Assembly: GCF_900168325.1 (NCBI RefSeq)
Contig: NZ_FVZE01000001.1
Location: 372,001 to 436,000, forward strand
Length of the DNA: 64,000 nt
Source of the DNA: Novosphingobium mathurense
Lineage (GTDB): Bacteria; Pseudomonadota; Alphaproteobacteria; Sphingomonadales; Sphingomonadaceae
Direction: 5' to 3'
Of the stretch, positions 17,801-26,398 are shown in pieces. A program made the translations under genes and the position numbers. The stretch's first letter is position 1. Every line of letters starts with the position of its first letter. The notes beneath the pieces were generated by a model. It saw only the letters and a program-made list of their open reading frames with translations, did no database searches and was not told the DNA's origin.

Positions 17801-17888
17801 CTCCTTCCAGTTGGTTCACCTCCGAGCGCTGAGCTTCAGGCTCTTTCGCTCCGTACGTTCATATATGTCTACGCAACCGTTAAGGGCA

Positions 17889-17915
17889 ACTGAATTCCCA
17901 TTAATTCCCATTAAT
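17889..17915. repeat. Tandem AATTCCCATT repeat in the AT-rich promoter region
   Basis: AATTCCCATT occurs twice in direct succession, followed by AATTC. It sits in an AT-rich, gene-free segment (17801-18115) upstream of the micro-gene. It could be an operator for an element-encoded regulator. A short dyad CTGATCGGTCAG lies further up at about 17967-17978. Confidence 0.45.
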
Positions 17916-18115
17916 TCGCAGTTTTTCACGCCCTTTGACAGATCCGCAGTGCAAAAAACGAGACAGTCTGATCGGTCAGAATCGATCGGAAGTAACTTCC
18001 AAAAATCGAATCAGCGACCTTCGGTAGGTTACATTAAAAGTAGTTAATGAATGGGTGGGAATGCACGTCCGGCACGGCTCTTGACTCCTTACCACATGGG
18101 TCAACGTCTAACCGT

Positions 18116-18436
18116 CTAAATTCCAGGCATACCCATCGCGCTGGCCGCCTTGTCATTCTGATCAGTGTCCATCTTGAATGCCTCGTCCGCTTTCAACCTG
18201 GCACAGTAAGCCTCGTTCTCCTTGGCCCAGCTCTCACGCGTGATGCTCTCATCCTCGTCGGCCGTGAGGATGAAACCGCTGGAATAGCCGCCACTGACCA
18301 TGGATGGCGGCAACGAACCGCGCATTGCCAGTTCGGTTTCGAGGCGGCGAAGAAGGTCGCGCAGGTCCTCCCAACTATCCGCACCTGCCTCCAGGTTCAG
18401 GACGATCCGCCGTCGCGGAGCCTTCTCGCGTTGCAT
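18116..18436 (-). CDS. Hypothetical protein
   Basis: The 106-aa product is charged and helical (MQREKAPRRR start, SWEDLRDLLRRLETELAMRG in the middle). It has no membrane segment. GGGGAGAGG lies 9 bp before ATG 18436; GTG 18442 is an alternative. No family is recognised. It follows the phage-like operon on the same strand but beyond that operon's terminator, so it is a separate unit. Confidence 0.55.
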   Translation of the reverse strand: MQREKAPRRRIVLNLEAGADSWEDLRDLLRRLETELAMRGSLPPSMVSGGYSSGFILTADEDESITRESWAKENEAYCARLKADEAFKMDTDQNDKAASAMGMPGI

Positions 18437-18564
18437 GCTCACCAACCTCTCCCCATGCCGATCGCCTCGTCGAAGCGGCCGGGATTTAGGTGCCGGAGAT
18501 CAATTCTTGAAGAGGTGTTGGCGACGATTTCTGCTCCGGGTGAACTGCGTGCATTGCAGAAATG

Positions 18565-18598
18565 AAAAGGGCGGCCAGACCCAAAAGCCTGGCCGCCC
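18565..18598 (-). terminator. Terminator of the phage-tail-like operon
   Basis: A perfect 10-bp stem GGGCGGCCAG / CTGGCCGCCC (18569-18578 and 18589-18598) has a 10-base loop. On the minus strand it is followed by TTTTCATTT. It lies 76 bp past the last gene of the minus-strand operon running from about 28.9 kb to 18.7 kb. Confidence 0.88.
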
Positions 18599-18673
18599 GA
18601 GCCGCCCGCCAACGAAAGGAAGAAAGTGGGCGGGGGCTCTAATCCGGCGGTCCGCCCTAGCCGCCGGAATTCG

Positions 18674-19336
18674 TCACGGCATCGGCACCGTTTGGACAAT
18701 GCGGGGCTGAAGTGCTGCCCCCTTACCGACAAGGCGCTGCAAAGCGCCGAGGACGTCGCTGGGCACCGACTGAGGCGGGAGATAGGGCAGAAGGCCATCA
18801 CCGCCGAGTATGGCTCTCAGCGCCTCGCGAAGGTGCCTGAGGTTATGGGTTCCTGCTCCCGTGACGGTTTGCACCGCGTAAACCGCAGCATAAAGAGCGG
18901 GCAGGGCAGCGACCGCATGCCTTGCCTCGGCCATGAGAGCATCGATCAATGGGCCGGCCGCCTCCGCCGCGCTCATCTTCGCTTCATCCTTGGCAAGGTT
19001 GATCGTGGGCTGAATTTTGTCGAGCCGGCGCCTTAACTCCCGCAACCCCTCCCGAAGCGAGTCCCTTTCCGCTTCCATGGCGGCGCGTCCTGGTCCCGCT
19101 TCTGCGGCGTCCTGCACGTCGCTATCGAGGAGCAAGGCATCGGCTACGGCGACACCATCGGGCACTCCGCCCGCCTGCAAAGCCCCGGCCAGTTTAAAAT
19201 ATCGCTCCTCGGTGCGGCTAATTGCGGATTTGATCTCGGCTCGCTCGGTCTCGAGTTCGGCAATCCGCGCGTTCTCTGCCGTCAGATCGAGCGTTTCGAA
19301 GGCTTCCGCGACCTGGCGCATGATTTCGCTGTCCAT
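18674..19336 (-). CDS. Coiled-coil protein, second copy of duplicated cassette (B2)
   Basis: The 220-aa protein starts with a heptad-rich coiled coil (about residues 10-50, LTAENARIAELETERAEIKSA) and has further helices to about 150. The tail contains VPSDVLGALQ and ends TVPMP. Start, middle and tail all match the B1 gene at 19930-20652, so the two are paralogues. GGAAAGGAGG before ATG 19336 decides the start. It is the last gene of the tail-like operon. It could be a tail fibre, chaperone or scaffold-type component, but no family is recognised. Confidence 0.65.
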   Translation of the reverse strand: MDSEIMRQVAEAFETLDLTAENARIAELETERAEIKSAISRTEERYFKLAGALQAGGVPDGVAVADALLLDSDVQDAAEAGPGRAAMEAERDSLREGLRELRRRLDKIQPTINLAKDEAKMSAAEAAGPLIDALMAEARHAVAALPALYAAVYAVQTVTGAGTHNLRHLREALRAILGGDGLLPYLPPQSVPSDVLGALQRLVGKGAALQPRIVQTVPMP

Positions 19337-19338
19337 GA

Positions 19339-19779
19339 TCACTGCCTCCTTTCCTGCATCTCGGCGATGACCGTATCCCAGCCATGATTGACGCGATGCG
19401 ATGCATTGCCGCCCCCGGGGGACCGAAAGGCGCGCGCCTGATCCCGGGCTTCTTCTTCGTTCTTCGGCACAGGCGTCCTTGCCAGCATCTTCACGATGCC
19501 CGATCCGGTGAGCCCGGCCAGGTCATCGTCGGCAAGTATCGCAAGGGCCAGATGTGCTTTGCCCTTGCACCTCGGATCAGTCTCGACAGCATGGGCGACG
19601 ATCTGGATACGCGTCCTGGGTTTCGCCGGACTGGTGACGGCTGCGCTCGGGCTGGGCTCTGAGCCCTTGCGGCGCGGCGGTTCATAGGCGCGCTGGCCGG
19701 ACCGGATTCGCGCCATTGCGGCGGCGGCCATACCGGTCCTGCCGGACTGATCCATCTTGATATCGAGGCGTTCAATCAT
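19339..19779 (-). CDS. Paralogue of the 20682 gene, second copy of duplicated cassette (A2)
   Basis: This 146-aa protein has a disordered, basic N-terminal half. A compact C-terminal region contains CKGKAHLALAILADDDLAGL and later HGWDTVIAEM. The gene at 20682-21233 has the same plan, with KGRRSIAAGLL and then NKAWDNVIARM. The A-x-G-rich motif also recalls C-terminal extensions of phage ClpP-like head proteases, but no protease residues are present. It overlaps or abuts B2, so translation is coupled. The function is unknown. Confidence 0.6.
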   Translation of the reverse strand: MIERLDIKMDQSGRTGMAAAAMARIRSGQRAYEPPRRKGSEPSPSAAVTSPAKPRTRIQIVAHAVETDPRCKGKAHLALAILADDDLAGLTGSGIVKMLARTPVPKNEEEARDQARAFRSPGGGNASHRVNHGWDTVIAEMQERRQ

Positions 19780-19929
19780 GGTGTTGCCTTTCTGTGTCTG
19801 GAAAAGTGGCGGCCAGGCTTGGAATTGGCTGAGGACCTGACCGCCGAGTTGCCCAGCAAGCGAAAAACCCCTCGCTACTGGGCTCCATGGCAGGGCGAAG
19901 ACCGCGGCATTCGCCCTGGAAGGACTGCG

Positions 19930-20652
19930 TTATTGTCGCACCTGAAGCGCGGCCATGACGGCGAGATGATCATGGTTTTCGGGCATCGGGACCGTGTCGA
20001 GCCGTCCCGCGAAGACCAGCCTGTTTCGCGGCAGTGCCCCAATTACATCCGAGACCGAAGACGGCACCGGGATACGTGCCCGCCAGGAAAGCAGGCTGTC
20101 TTGGCCGATACAGCCGGCGGCGGCGTTCCGAGTCTGCCTCACTTCACGCGATCCTGCCCCGATCGCAGAATTCAGTGCCTGCAAGCCAGCGTAGCATTCC
20201 ATTAATTCTTCCGCTGCCTGCTTGGCTCTCGCTCGCAGAGCATCGGCTAGAGGTTTTGCGGCAATTGCAGCCTTGCCGGCAGCACCCCTGTGCAAGGCGC
20301 CCAGCTTGCTGCGCACGTCGTCACTTCGACCCTGAAGTTCCCGGATCGCTGCGGCAAGCTGTTCGCGCTCGTCCTGTAGCTGGTCCGGGCTCGGTGCCAG
20401 TGCGGCAGCTTCAGAGGTATGTGCGCCGGCAAGAAGGGCATCGGCCACGAGGCCCGCGGCCTTGCGTCCGGCTTCACGTCCTGCGCTCCGTGCCGCCAAA
20501 GCCTGGTTGATTTCGGTCCGGCGGGCATTTGCGCGCTCGATCGCGGTATCGATGTCGGCGCGCTGGGCTTCGAGTTGTGCCAGTTCGGCTTCTTCGCCGG
20601 TGAAATCCAGAGCGGCAAAGGCTCTGGCGGTTTGGTCGAAGATCGGATTCAT
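19930..20652 (-). CDS. Coiled-coil protein, first copy of duplicated cassette (B1)
   Basis: The 240-aa protein begins FDQTARAFAALDFTGEEAEL and then a long coiled coil (about residues 20-60 and 90-125). The C-terminal region has PSSVSDVIGALP and RLDTVPMPENHDH, matching the end of B2 at 18674-19336, with about 15 extra residues. AAAGGAA precedes ATG 20652. It lies two genes downstream of the tape-measure gene, a position where phages encode distal tail or accessory proteins. No motif gives a function. Confidence 0.65.
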   Translation of the reverse strand: MNPIFDQTARAFAALDFTGEEAELAQLEAQRADIDTAIERANARRTEINQALAARSAGREAGRKAAGLVADALLAGAHTSEAAALAPSPDQLQDEREQLAAAIRELQGRSDDVRSKLGALHRGAAGKAAIAAKPLADALRARAKQAAEELMECYAGLQALNSAIGAGSREVRQTRNAAAGCIGQDSLLSWRARIPVPSSVSDVIGALPRNRLVFAGRLDTVPMPENHDHLAVMAALQVRQ

Positions 20653-20681
20653 GTTGCAGGTTCCTTTCGTTTGAAGATGGA

Positions 20682-21233
20682 TCAGGCAGCGTGGGCAGGG
20701 GCCATCCGGGCGATGACGTTGTCCCAGGCCTTGTTGCCGGTGGTCGTGGCGGGCTTGCTGGCCGGTGCGACCGACTTGCCTGTGTTCGCGGCAATCGCTC
20801 GCTCCCAGACGGTGGCGACACGGTTGCGCCGTGCATTTGCGACCGCTTCGGCATCAGTGGGCATTGTCGGCAGAGCGGCGATGATGTCCGCGGCGCTGCG
20901 GTCAGGGGCACCGCCAAGCAATCCCGCCGCAATGCTCCGCCGGCCCTTCGCGTGGGGCGATCTCATCACCGCATCGTGCCGGGCGCGCTGCCGGGTCTGC
21001 TCGATCTGTGCCGCCGTTGGAGCCGGGGCCTTTGGGGCAAGTTTCGGGGCCGGCGTGGTGGTGGCCGCAGGCGTTGCGACCGTCCGAACCGGCGCTTTGC
21101 TCGCACCGCCTTCAGCGAGTTTTATGCCATTGGGATCGAGCCCGTTCGCGGCCCGGAATGCTGCAAGCCTGGAACTTCTCGTACCGGTGCCGATGGCTTT
21201 GAGCTCATGGGCGTCAATCCTGAAATTGCTCAT
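20682..21233 (-). CDS. Hypothetical protein downstream of tape measure, first copy of duplicated cassette (A1)
   Basis: The 183-aa protein has a central alanine/proline/threonine-rich linker (about residues 55-80), then a helical domain with SPHAKGRRSIAAGLLGG and AKAWDNV-like NKAWDNVIARM near the end. The start at 21233 (MSNFRIDAHELKAIG) has AAGGAAG six bases before it and lies just beyond the tape-measure stop. It is paralogous to 19339-19779. The role is unknown; position suggests a tail-associated or accessory phage function. Confidence 0.6.
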   Translation of the reverse strand: MSNFRIDAHELKAIGTGTRSSRLAAFRAANGLDPNGIKLAEGGASKAPVRTVATPAATTTPAPKLAPKAPAPTAAQIEQTRQRARHDAVMRSPHAKGRRSIAAGLLGGAPDRSAADIIAALPTMPTDAEAVANARRNRVATVWERAIAANTGKSVAPASKPATTTGNKAWDNVIARMAPAHAA

Positions 21234-21250
21234 CGTCTGCTTCCTTTCGT

Positions 21251-24200
21251 TCAAAAGTTCTGGATGAATGGGAACCGGCTGGCGCCCGCCGCTGAGCCGC
21301 CGCCGTTCGCTGCGATCTGACTGAGCAGAGCGATCATGGTCCCGTAGTTCTGGTTCGCTGCCGTTAGCTGGGCGGAAAGCGTCTCGGTCTGCTGATCGAT
21401 CGAGGACCTCACCGTTCCGGCGCTGTCGAAGGGGCTGTCACGGTTCTCGGCGATCGAGACGACATTGGTCTCGGCGTCGATCCGGCTCTTTGTCAGGTCC
21501 GTGACCTCATTGAGCCGGTCGAAGTATTGCTGTTGTGAGCCGTAGAGCTGGCGCTCGATGTCGAGCAGCTCCTGAGCCGCTGTCGCGTAGTCATCGTATG
21601 CCGTGGTGTCCCCGGATGCGACCCGGTCCGCCAAGGGCTGGTAGCGAGCGAGGGCGTTCTGTTCACGGCTGCGGAGCGAGAGACCACTGTCGCCGATCGT
21701 GAGATCGTCAAGGAGTGACTGGAGCGAGTCGATCACCCGTTCCTGCGTATCCTTGATGATTTCGGCCTGTTTGATCCCATACAGTTCCTGCAGGTCCGCC
21801 CATTCCTCGGTGCTCGCTCCTGCTTGCATGGCAAGATCGATCAGCTTCTCGAACTGCGTATCGAGATCGTCCAGCGCGGAGCCAAGCGGGTCCCGATACT
21901 GCTTCAGTTCTCGGAAGACGTTCTCCCAGTCCAAGGCGTTCTGCAGGGCCTTGTCGAGGTCGTCGCCGGCTTTGAGGAGACGCTGTGTCGAGTTGCGGAT
22001 GCCTTGGATCGCGCCGCGATCGATGGCGGTTTCCAGGGCGTACTTCATCGCCGCTTCCTGGTCCTTGTCGAACTCGGTCGCGCCTTTCTTGATCTTCAGG
22101 CTGGTGCCGCCGGTGTTGACGCGCCAGTCACCGTGCCGGACCCCGAGGGTGATCTGGCCGTAGTCTCCGACACTGCCACCGAACTGGTCGGCAATGTTCT
22201 GCAAGGACTCGTTGAAGCTGTCGCCGGCTTGCGTGACGGCATCTTCGTACTTGCCGGAATTGCTCTGCAACGTGGATCCGGAGGAGGAAAGCAGGACCCG
22301 GGCCCATTTGGTTTTCTTGAAGAGACCGCCAAGCAGGCCGCCGGCAATCGATCCGAGAATGTCCATTCCCGGGATCGGGATCAGTGATCCGATGGCGCCG
22401 CCGATCTGGGCTCCGGTCGTGCTGGTCTTGATGCCCAGCGCTTTCATGATCCCTGCGCTTTGCGTCCCGGTCTGGACACCGCCGAGAGCCTTGTCGAACT
22501 TGCCCAGGATCTTGTCGGTTGCACCTTTGCCGAAGAGGTCGGGGCCGAAGTCGAAGGCGAGACCGCGAAGCCCGCCAAGGACGCTTCCGACGGTGCCGCC
22601 CACCAACTGCCCGGCAACCACGCCGGAGAGGGTGGCGCTCAAGTTCCCGAAGAACTTGGTGCCCAGGATATCATCGAAGCCGGCGAGAAGCGGGTCGACG
22701 ATGCCGTGCGCCGTCATGTCGGCGAGTTCGACAATCGAAGGTCGTTTCAGACCGACCGCTTCGGCCTTGTTGCGGGTGACGACGATGTCACCGGTACCGG
22801 CATCGATGTAGCCGTTGTCGTTGGCGGCGATCGCGTTGGCCGCGGCGAGGATGCGCTGTGCTGCGGTCTCGGTTGCGGTGGCCAGATGGTCGGCCCCGGT
22901 GCTGGCTTCGTCGACGCTGGTGGTGAGGCGACTTGTTGCGCGGCCGAGCGGTGAGCGCTGCCTGAGCTGATCCTCGATTTCCTGGAAGACACCGCCGAAG
23001 AGCTGATCGGCGAGGCGGGCGCCCTGAAGATCCTTCAGCGACTGTTTGAGATCGCCGAAGAGATCGGCCTTGCGACCGGAAAGCAGGCTGGTGAGGTCAC
23101 TGCGCGCCGTATCGAGCACCGCGATCTGGGCCTCGAAGAGGGCTTTCTGGCGTTCGGCTTCGCGGGTCCGCTTCGCTTCGATCTCGGCCACTTCGGCGGC
23201 CCGGCGCTTCAGTTCCGGATACTTGTCGAGCAGGGCCTGAAGTGCGGCGGCTTCCACCTTCCGGCCATCCGCAGTGAGGGCGGCAACCTTGGCCCTGAGG
23301 TCTTCCTCGGAGCCGAGTTTCTCTTCGAGGGCATAGACCTGCTGCAGTGCTGCTGCTTCGTCGTCCCGGCCCTGGGCAAGCAAGTCCTGGATGGCGACGC
23401 GACGCTCGCTCGCCTTCTCGAGATCCTCGACCGGGCGGACCAGGGCATCGATGACGGTTTGTTTCGCGGTCTTGGCGTCCTCGATCATGCCTTCGAAGCC
23501 GATCGGTTTTCGCTTTTCGAGGTCCTTGATCAGGGCATCAAGTTCGCGTGTTGCCTGCGCCGCCTGATCGATGAACTTCGGCGAGGCGTCGAACTTGTCG
23601 TTCAAGCGGGCGATGGCTTCGGCGGCGTTGTCACCGAAGCGGGCGAGGCGTTCGGCCTCCTTTGCCGCCTTGTCGGTGCCGCTGCCTTTCTTCGCCTTGG
23701 CCGGCTTCAGGAGCGACTTGCCGCCCTTGCCATCGAGGAGGGCGAGGCCTTCCTGGTAAACCTTCTGATTGGCCAGTTCTACGCCGAGGTTTGCATAGGC
23801 CGAGGCGAGTTCGGTGAATTGCTCCGTCGTGATCTTGCCCTCGTTGCGGAGCAATTCGAGCTGGCGGACGGCATCGTCGGTATTGATCCGGCCCGCGGTG
23901 AAATCGCGTCCGACTTGGGCTTCGATGCCGGTGCGTCGCCCGATGTCGAGCCCGACCGGACCACCGCCGATGTACCAGCTCGGTTTGGTCGAAGAGGTGA
24001 CGGTGCTGCGCGCAGCGGTTTCCCGTTCCTGGCTCTGCAGCCTGGCAACAATGAGTTGTGCCCGGGCCAGCGCGATCAGTTCGGCGCGCTGCGTCGAGAG
24101 CTTGCCGGTAGTGAGGTCGACGACATCGCCGAGAATGCCTTGGGCATCCTTCATGCTGTCCGTCGCAAACTTGACGTCGTCCATGGCCTCCGAGGTGTTG

Positions 24201-24949
24201 ATCAAGCCGGAGATCAGCGGACCGAGGAGGGCCGTACCGGCAAAGACCGCGGCACCCCAGGGCCCGGCCATCACGCTGGCAACCCGTCCGACAGCGCCGC
24301 CCATGCCAGCCATCTGGAATGCTGCTTGTGAGCCCTGCTGTGCGAAGATGGTGAGCGCCGAGGTGCCCATTTGCGCCTGAATGACAGCATCCTGCATCTG
24401 TTGGCCCAGACCGATCATGGCGAAGCGGTGCGACCCTGCGGAGCGTGCCGCGTTATCGTTGGCGGCTCTGAGATGGTGGTTTGCCGTGGCGGCAGCCTCA
24501 GCGGCACCGGCTTCGCGATTGAGTTCGGCTTGGACCTTGCCCAGCACACCGGCATGAACTTGCGCCGCTGCGGCGGCTTCATGTTCCTTTGCTGCGAGAG
24601 CCTCGGCAGCTTCGGCAGCAAGCCTCAGTTCGCGCGACATCCCGGCATCTGCATTCGATGCGGCGCGGGCTGCTCTGGCATATTCCTCGGCCGCCGCGGT
24701 CCTGGCGTTCTGCAGGGTGATTGCCTTGCGCATGTCGTCGAGACCGAGATCGAGCGATCCGAAAGCGGTGCGCTGCGCCGAAATCGCCCCGGTGAGCGAT
24801 TTGTCGATTACGCCGCTGAGTGTCTGGAAGTCTCGACCGGCAACGCTGGTGACATCGGCGATGTCGTTCTTCAACCTGGCGAAGATCCCGCGCTCTTCAT
24901 ATCGAAGTTGTATGTAGGCGGGCAGTTCGATGGCGCCATTGCGAGCCAT
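21251..24949 (-). CDS. Phage tail tape-measure protein
   Basis: At 1232 aa this is the largest gene of the element. Residues 1-170 are alanine-rich coiled coil. Residues about 176-250 (GLGQQMQDAVIQAQMGTSALTIFAQQG, then a long hydrophobic stretch) match the conserved membrane-inserting core of siphophage tape-measure proteins. A long helical rod follows, then a glycine-rich hydrophobic zone (about 840-920) and another helical part. Such proteins set tail length and pass into the host membrane at infection. The length would correspond to a tail near 185 nm by the usual 0.15 nm per residue (inference). Confidence 0.88.
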   Translation of the reverse strand: MARNGAIELPAYIQLRYEERGIFARLKNDIADVTSVAGRDFQTLSGVIDKSLTGAISAQRTAFGSLDLGLDDMRKAITLQNARTAAAEEYARAARAASNADAGMSRELRLAAEAAEALAAKEHEAAAAAQVHAGVLGKVQAELNREAGAAEAAATANHHLRAANDNAARSAGSHRFAMIGLGQQMQDAVIQAQMGTSALTIFAQQGSQAAFQMAGMGGAVGRVASVMAGPWGAAVFAGTALLGPLISGLINTSEAMDDVKFATDSMKDAQGILGDVVDLTTGKLSTQRAELIALARAQLIVARLQSQERETAARSTVTSSTKPSWYIGGGPVGLDIGRRTGIEAQVGRDFTAGRINTDDAVRQLELLRNEGKITTEQFTELASAYANLGVELANQKVYQEGLALLDGKGGKSLLKPAKAKKGSGTDKAAKEAERLARFGDNAAEAIARLNDKFDASPKFIDQAAQATRELDALIKDLEKRKPIGFEGMIEDAKTAKQTVIDALVRPVEDLEKASERRVAIQDLLAQGRDDEAAALQQVYALEEKLGSEEDLRAKVAALTADGRKVEAAALQALLDKYPELKRRAAEVAEIEAKRTREAERQKALFEAQIAVLDTARSDLTSLLSGRKADLFGDLKQSLKDLQGARLADQLFGGVFQEIEDQLRQRSPLGRATSRLTTSVDEASTGADHLATATETAAQRILAAANAIAANDNGYIDAGTGDIVVTRNKAEAVGLKRPSIVELADMTAHGIVDPLLAGFDDILGTKFFGNLSATLSGVVAGQLVGGTVGSVLGGLRGLAFDFGPDLFGKGATDKILGKFDKALGGVQTGTQSAGIMKALGIKTSTTGAQIGGAIGSLIPIPGMDILGSIAGGLLGGLFKKTKWARVLLSSSGSTLQSNSGKYEDAVTQAGDSFNESLQNIADQFGGSVGDYGQITLGVRHGDWRVNTGGTSLKIKKGATEFDKDQEAAMKYALETAIDRGAIQGIRNSTQRLLKAGDDLDKALQNALDWENVFRELKQYRDPLGSALDDLDTQFEKLIDLAMQAGASTEEWADLQELYGIKQAEIIKDTQERVIDSLQSLLDDLTIGDSGLSLRSREQNALARYQPLADRVASGDTTAYDDYATAAQELLDIERQLYGSQQQYFDRLNEVTDLTKSRIDAETNVVSIAENRDSPFDSAGTVRSSIDQQTETLSAQLTAANQNYGTMIALLSQIAANGGGSAAGASRFPFIQNF

Positions 24950-24950
24950 A

Positions 24951-25679
24951 TCAACGAACCTCCTTTGCGAGTTCTGATGCGAAGATCGCGGGCAGCTCGG
25001 CCCGGACCTGGTTCAGGATTTCAGTCAGGTTCACTCGCGCGGACCGTGCGGTGCGGGGGATTCCGACGAACATCACGACGAGGTCGCGCTTGACCTGGTG
25101 TCTGCGGGGCGCCCCGCGCTTGGTCAGGTTCTTCGCGCTGCCCTTTCGTCCGGAGAGGTCGACGCCGACATTCTCGACCGCCAGGATCGGATGGCCGTTC
25201 ACGGACTTGAGCAGGATCAGGGGGCCGATCTTGGTATCGAGACCACCGTCGCGCCACAGCGCCGGGGAGAGACGCCGACGGTTCGCACCCTTGCCGACGA
25301 GGCGACGGGCATTGTCGGTCGGGATCCAGAGCCAGCGGCCTCGCGTCGGCGTGATCTGAGCGCCCTGAGTGTAGGCTGCAAGGGCTCCGAGGGTGCGCTC
25401 CGAACGTGACCGGGTGAAGAATTGTGCCGAGGCCGAAAAGCCATCGGTGCCGCGCCGGACGACCTGATCGTCAGCGGAGGAGCCGATCGCGTTGCCGAGC
25501 CGGCCGAGACCTGCACCGGCGAAGCGCTGGCGAATGGCGGACTTGCCGCGCCGTGAAATGGTGTCGACCGTTCGCAGGCCGGCGCGTTCCAGGTTCAGTT
25601 GAACATGTCGGCGATAGTCCTCGATCACGCCCGGGCTGGGCATCTTCAAGTCGGCGCTGAACATCACATTAGTTGCCAT
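24951..25679 (-). CDS. Phage tail-associated protein, DUF6441-like
   Basis: The 242-aa basic protein resembles the minor tail/tail-completion type proteins encoded just before tape-measure genes in alphaproteobacterial phages. It has an N-terminal helix with HVQLNLERAGLRTVDTISRRGK, then the conserved-looking GRWLWIPTDNARRLVGKGANRRR and LLKSVNGHPILAVENVGVDLSG. It abuts the tape-measure gene (1 bp). The DUF6441 assignment is from memory of the family and is moderately secure. Confidence 0.6.
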   Translation of the reverse strand: MATNVMFSADLKMPSPGVIEDYRRHVQLNLERAGLRTVDTISRRGKSAIRQRFAGAGLGRLGNAIGSSADDQVVRRGTDGFSASAQFFTRSRSERTLGALAAYTQGAQITPTRGRWLWIPTDNARRLVGKGANRRRLSPALWRDGGLDTKIGPLILLKSVNGHPILAVENVGVDLSGRKGSAKNLTKRGAPRRHQVKRDLVVMFVGIPRTARSARVNLTEILNQVRAELPAIFASELAKEVR

Positions 25680-25690
25680 CGTGGATCCTC

Positions 25691-26002
25691 TCAGAGATCG
25701 CTCACGTCGTCATCGAGGACGCCGGGCGGGACTTCGGTTGCGCGGCGGCTCGAAGACCGGCGCGAGCGGGAGGGGGTGGATTGTTCGGCGGGGGTGCAAT
25801 TCCTGCGGGGCGCAGAAGCTGCGGGGGTGGAACCGTTGCGGGGGGCAGGGGTGGAGACGAAGATGTTCCAGACTTCATCGTCGGCATCGCGATCGCGGAA
25901 GCCGACCACTGCGGCGCGGCCCAACCAACCAGAGAGATACTGGTTACCGGCTGCTGAGGTGCGGAGCCGCAAGTCCATGAGGTGAACCTTGTCGCCGCTC
26001 AT
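25691..26002 (-). CDS. Small phage protein, single-domain beta fold with disordered tail
   Basis: From ATG 26002 the product is 103 aa. Residues 1-55 (DLRLRTSAAGNQYLSGWLGRA, then VVGFRDRDADDEVWNIFV) look like a small beta-barrel of the kind used in phage DNA-metabolism proteins. The rest is a serine/arginine/proline-rich disordered tail. It overlaps the upstream gene's 3' end (25999-26002), indicating coupling. No family can be named with confidence. Confidence 0.6.
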   Translation of the reverse strand: MSGDKVHLMDLRLRTSAAGNQYLSGWLGRAAVVGFRDRDADDEVWNIFVSTPAPRNGSTPAASAPRRNCTPAEQSTPSRSRRSSSRRATEVPPGVLDDDVSDL

Positions 26003-26247
26003 GATCCCATGGCCTCCTTGGAGACGTGCGACCCCGGACGCTTGTGCTTCTGGCACCGGCGATTGGGCTCGAACTTCGTTGCTGTTGTCGGCATCGAGAA
26101 CTCGAATGGGTCGCCGCAGCGGGGACACCATGAGCGCCATCGGGTTAGGGTTGTCCTGGTGCCGTCACGGCGCGTGTACGGGATCGATCCCACGATCACA
26201 TATCGTTGCCCGCGATAGGTGCGCTCAGTGGTCATGCTGCCGCTCAT
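25999..26247 (-). CDS. Small zinc-ribbon-like protein
   Basis: The 82-aa protein has CPRC at about residue 41 and a later C-x4-H cluster (RRCQKHKRPG), which could bind one zinc. The N-terminal half (RTYRGQRYVIVGSIPYTRRDG) is beta-rich and basic. ATG 26247 is chosen; ATG 26235 is possible. It lies directly beyond the iteron-like repeat cluster. It might be a transcriptional or replication accessory factor, which is inference from position. Confidence 0.55.
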   Translation of the reverse strand: MSGSMTTERTYRGQRYVIVGSIPYTRRDGTRTTLTRWRSWCPRCGDPFEFSMPTTATKFEPNRRCQKHKRPGSHVSKEAMGS

Positions 26248-26250
26248 TTC

Positions 26251-26393
26251 GCAGCACCTGTTTTGCAGCACTTCGTTGCAGCGCGTTTGCCGTGCAGTGC
26301 CGCACCCACCACCCCTAAAAGGGTGGTGGTGGTGCTGCACCGCTGCACGCAGCACTGCCGCACCTTGCAGCACCTTGGATTTCGAAGTGCTGC
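26251..26393. repeat. Iteron-like GCAGCAC repeat cluster (candidate replication origin)
   Basis: GCAGCAC occurs at 26251, 26265, 26349 and 26367. Its complement GTGCTGC occurs at 26332 and 26387, with near matches at about 26278 and 26294. Six exact 7-mers in 143 bp is far above chance. The cluster surrounds a 9-bp perfect hairpin (CCACCACCC / GGGTGGTGG, 26306-26329) and directly follows the helicase gene. This layout suits a replication origin or an autoregulatory operator. Confidence 0.6.
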
Positions 26394-26398
26394 AGAGG

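Noticed and set aside
17532..17819. Minus-strand frame of 95 codons spanning the terminator
   Set aside because: It runs through a rho-independent terminator and into the DUF4760-like gene in another frame, and its composition is not protein-like.
26251..26393. CRISPR array
   Set aside because: The repeats are only 7 bp, irregularly spaced and in both orientations, with no spacers of constant length and no cas genes.
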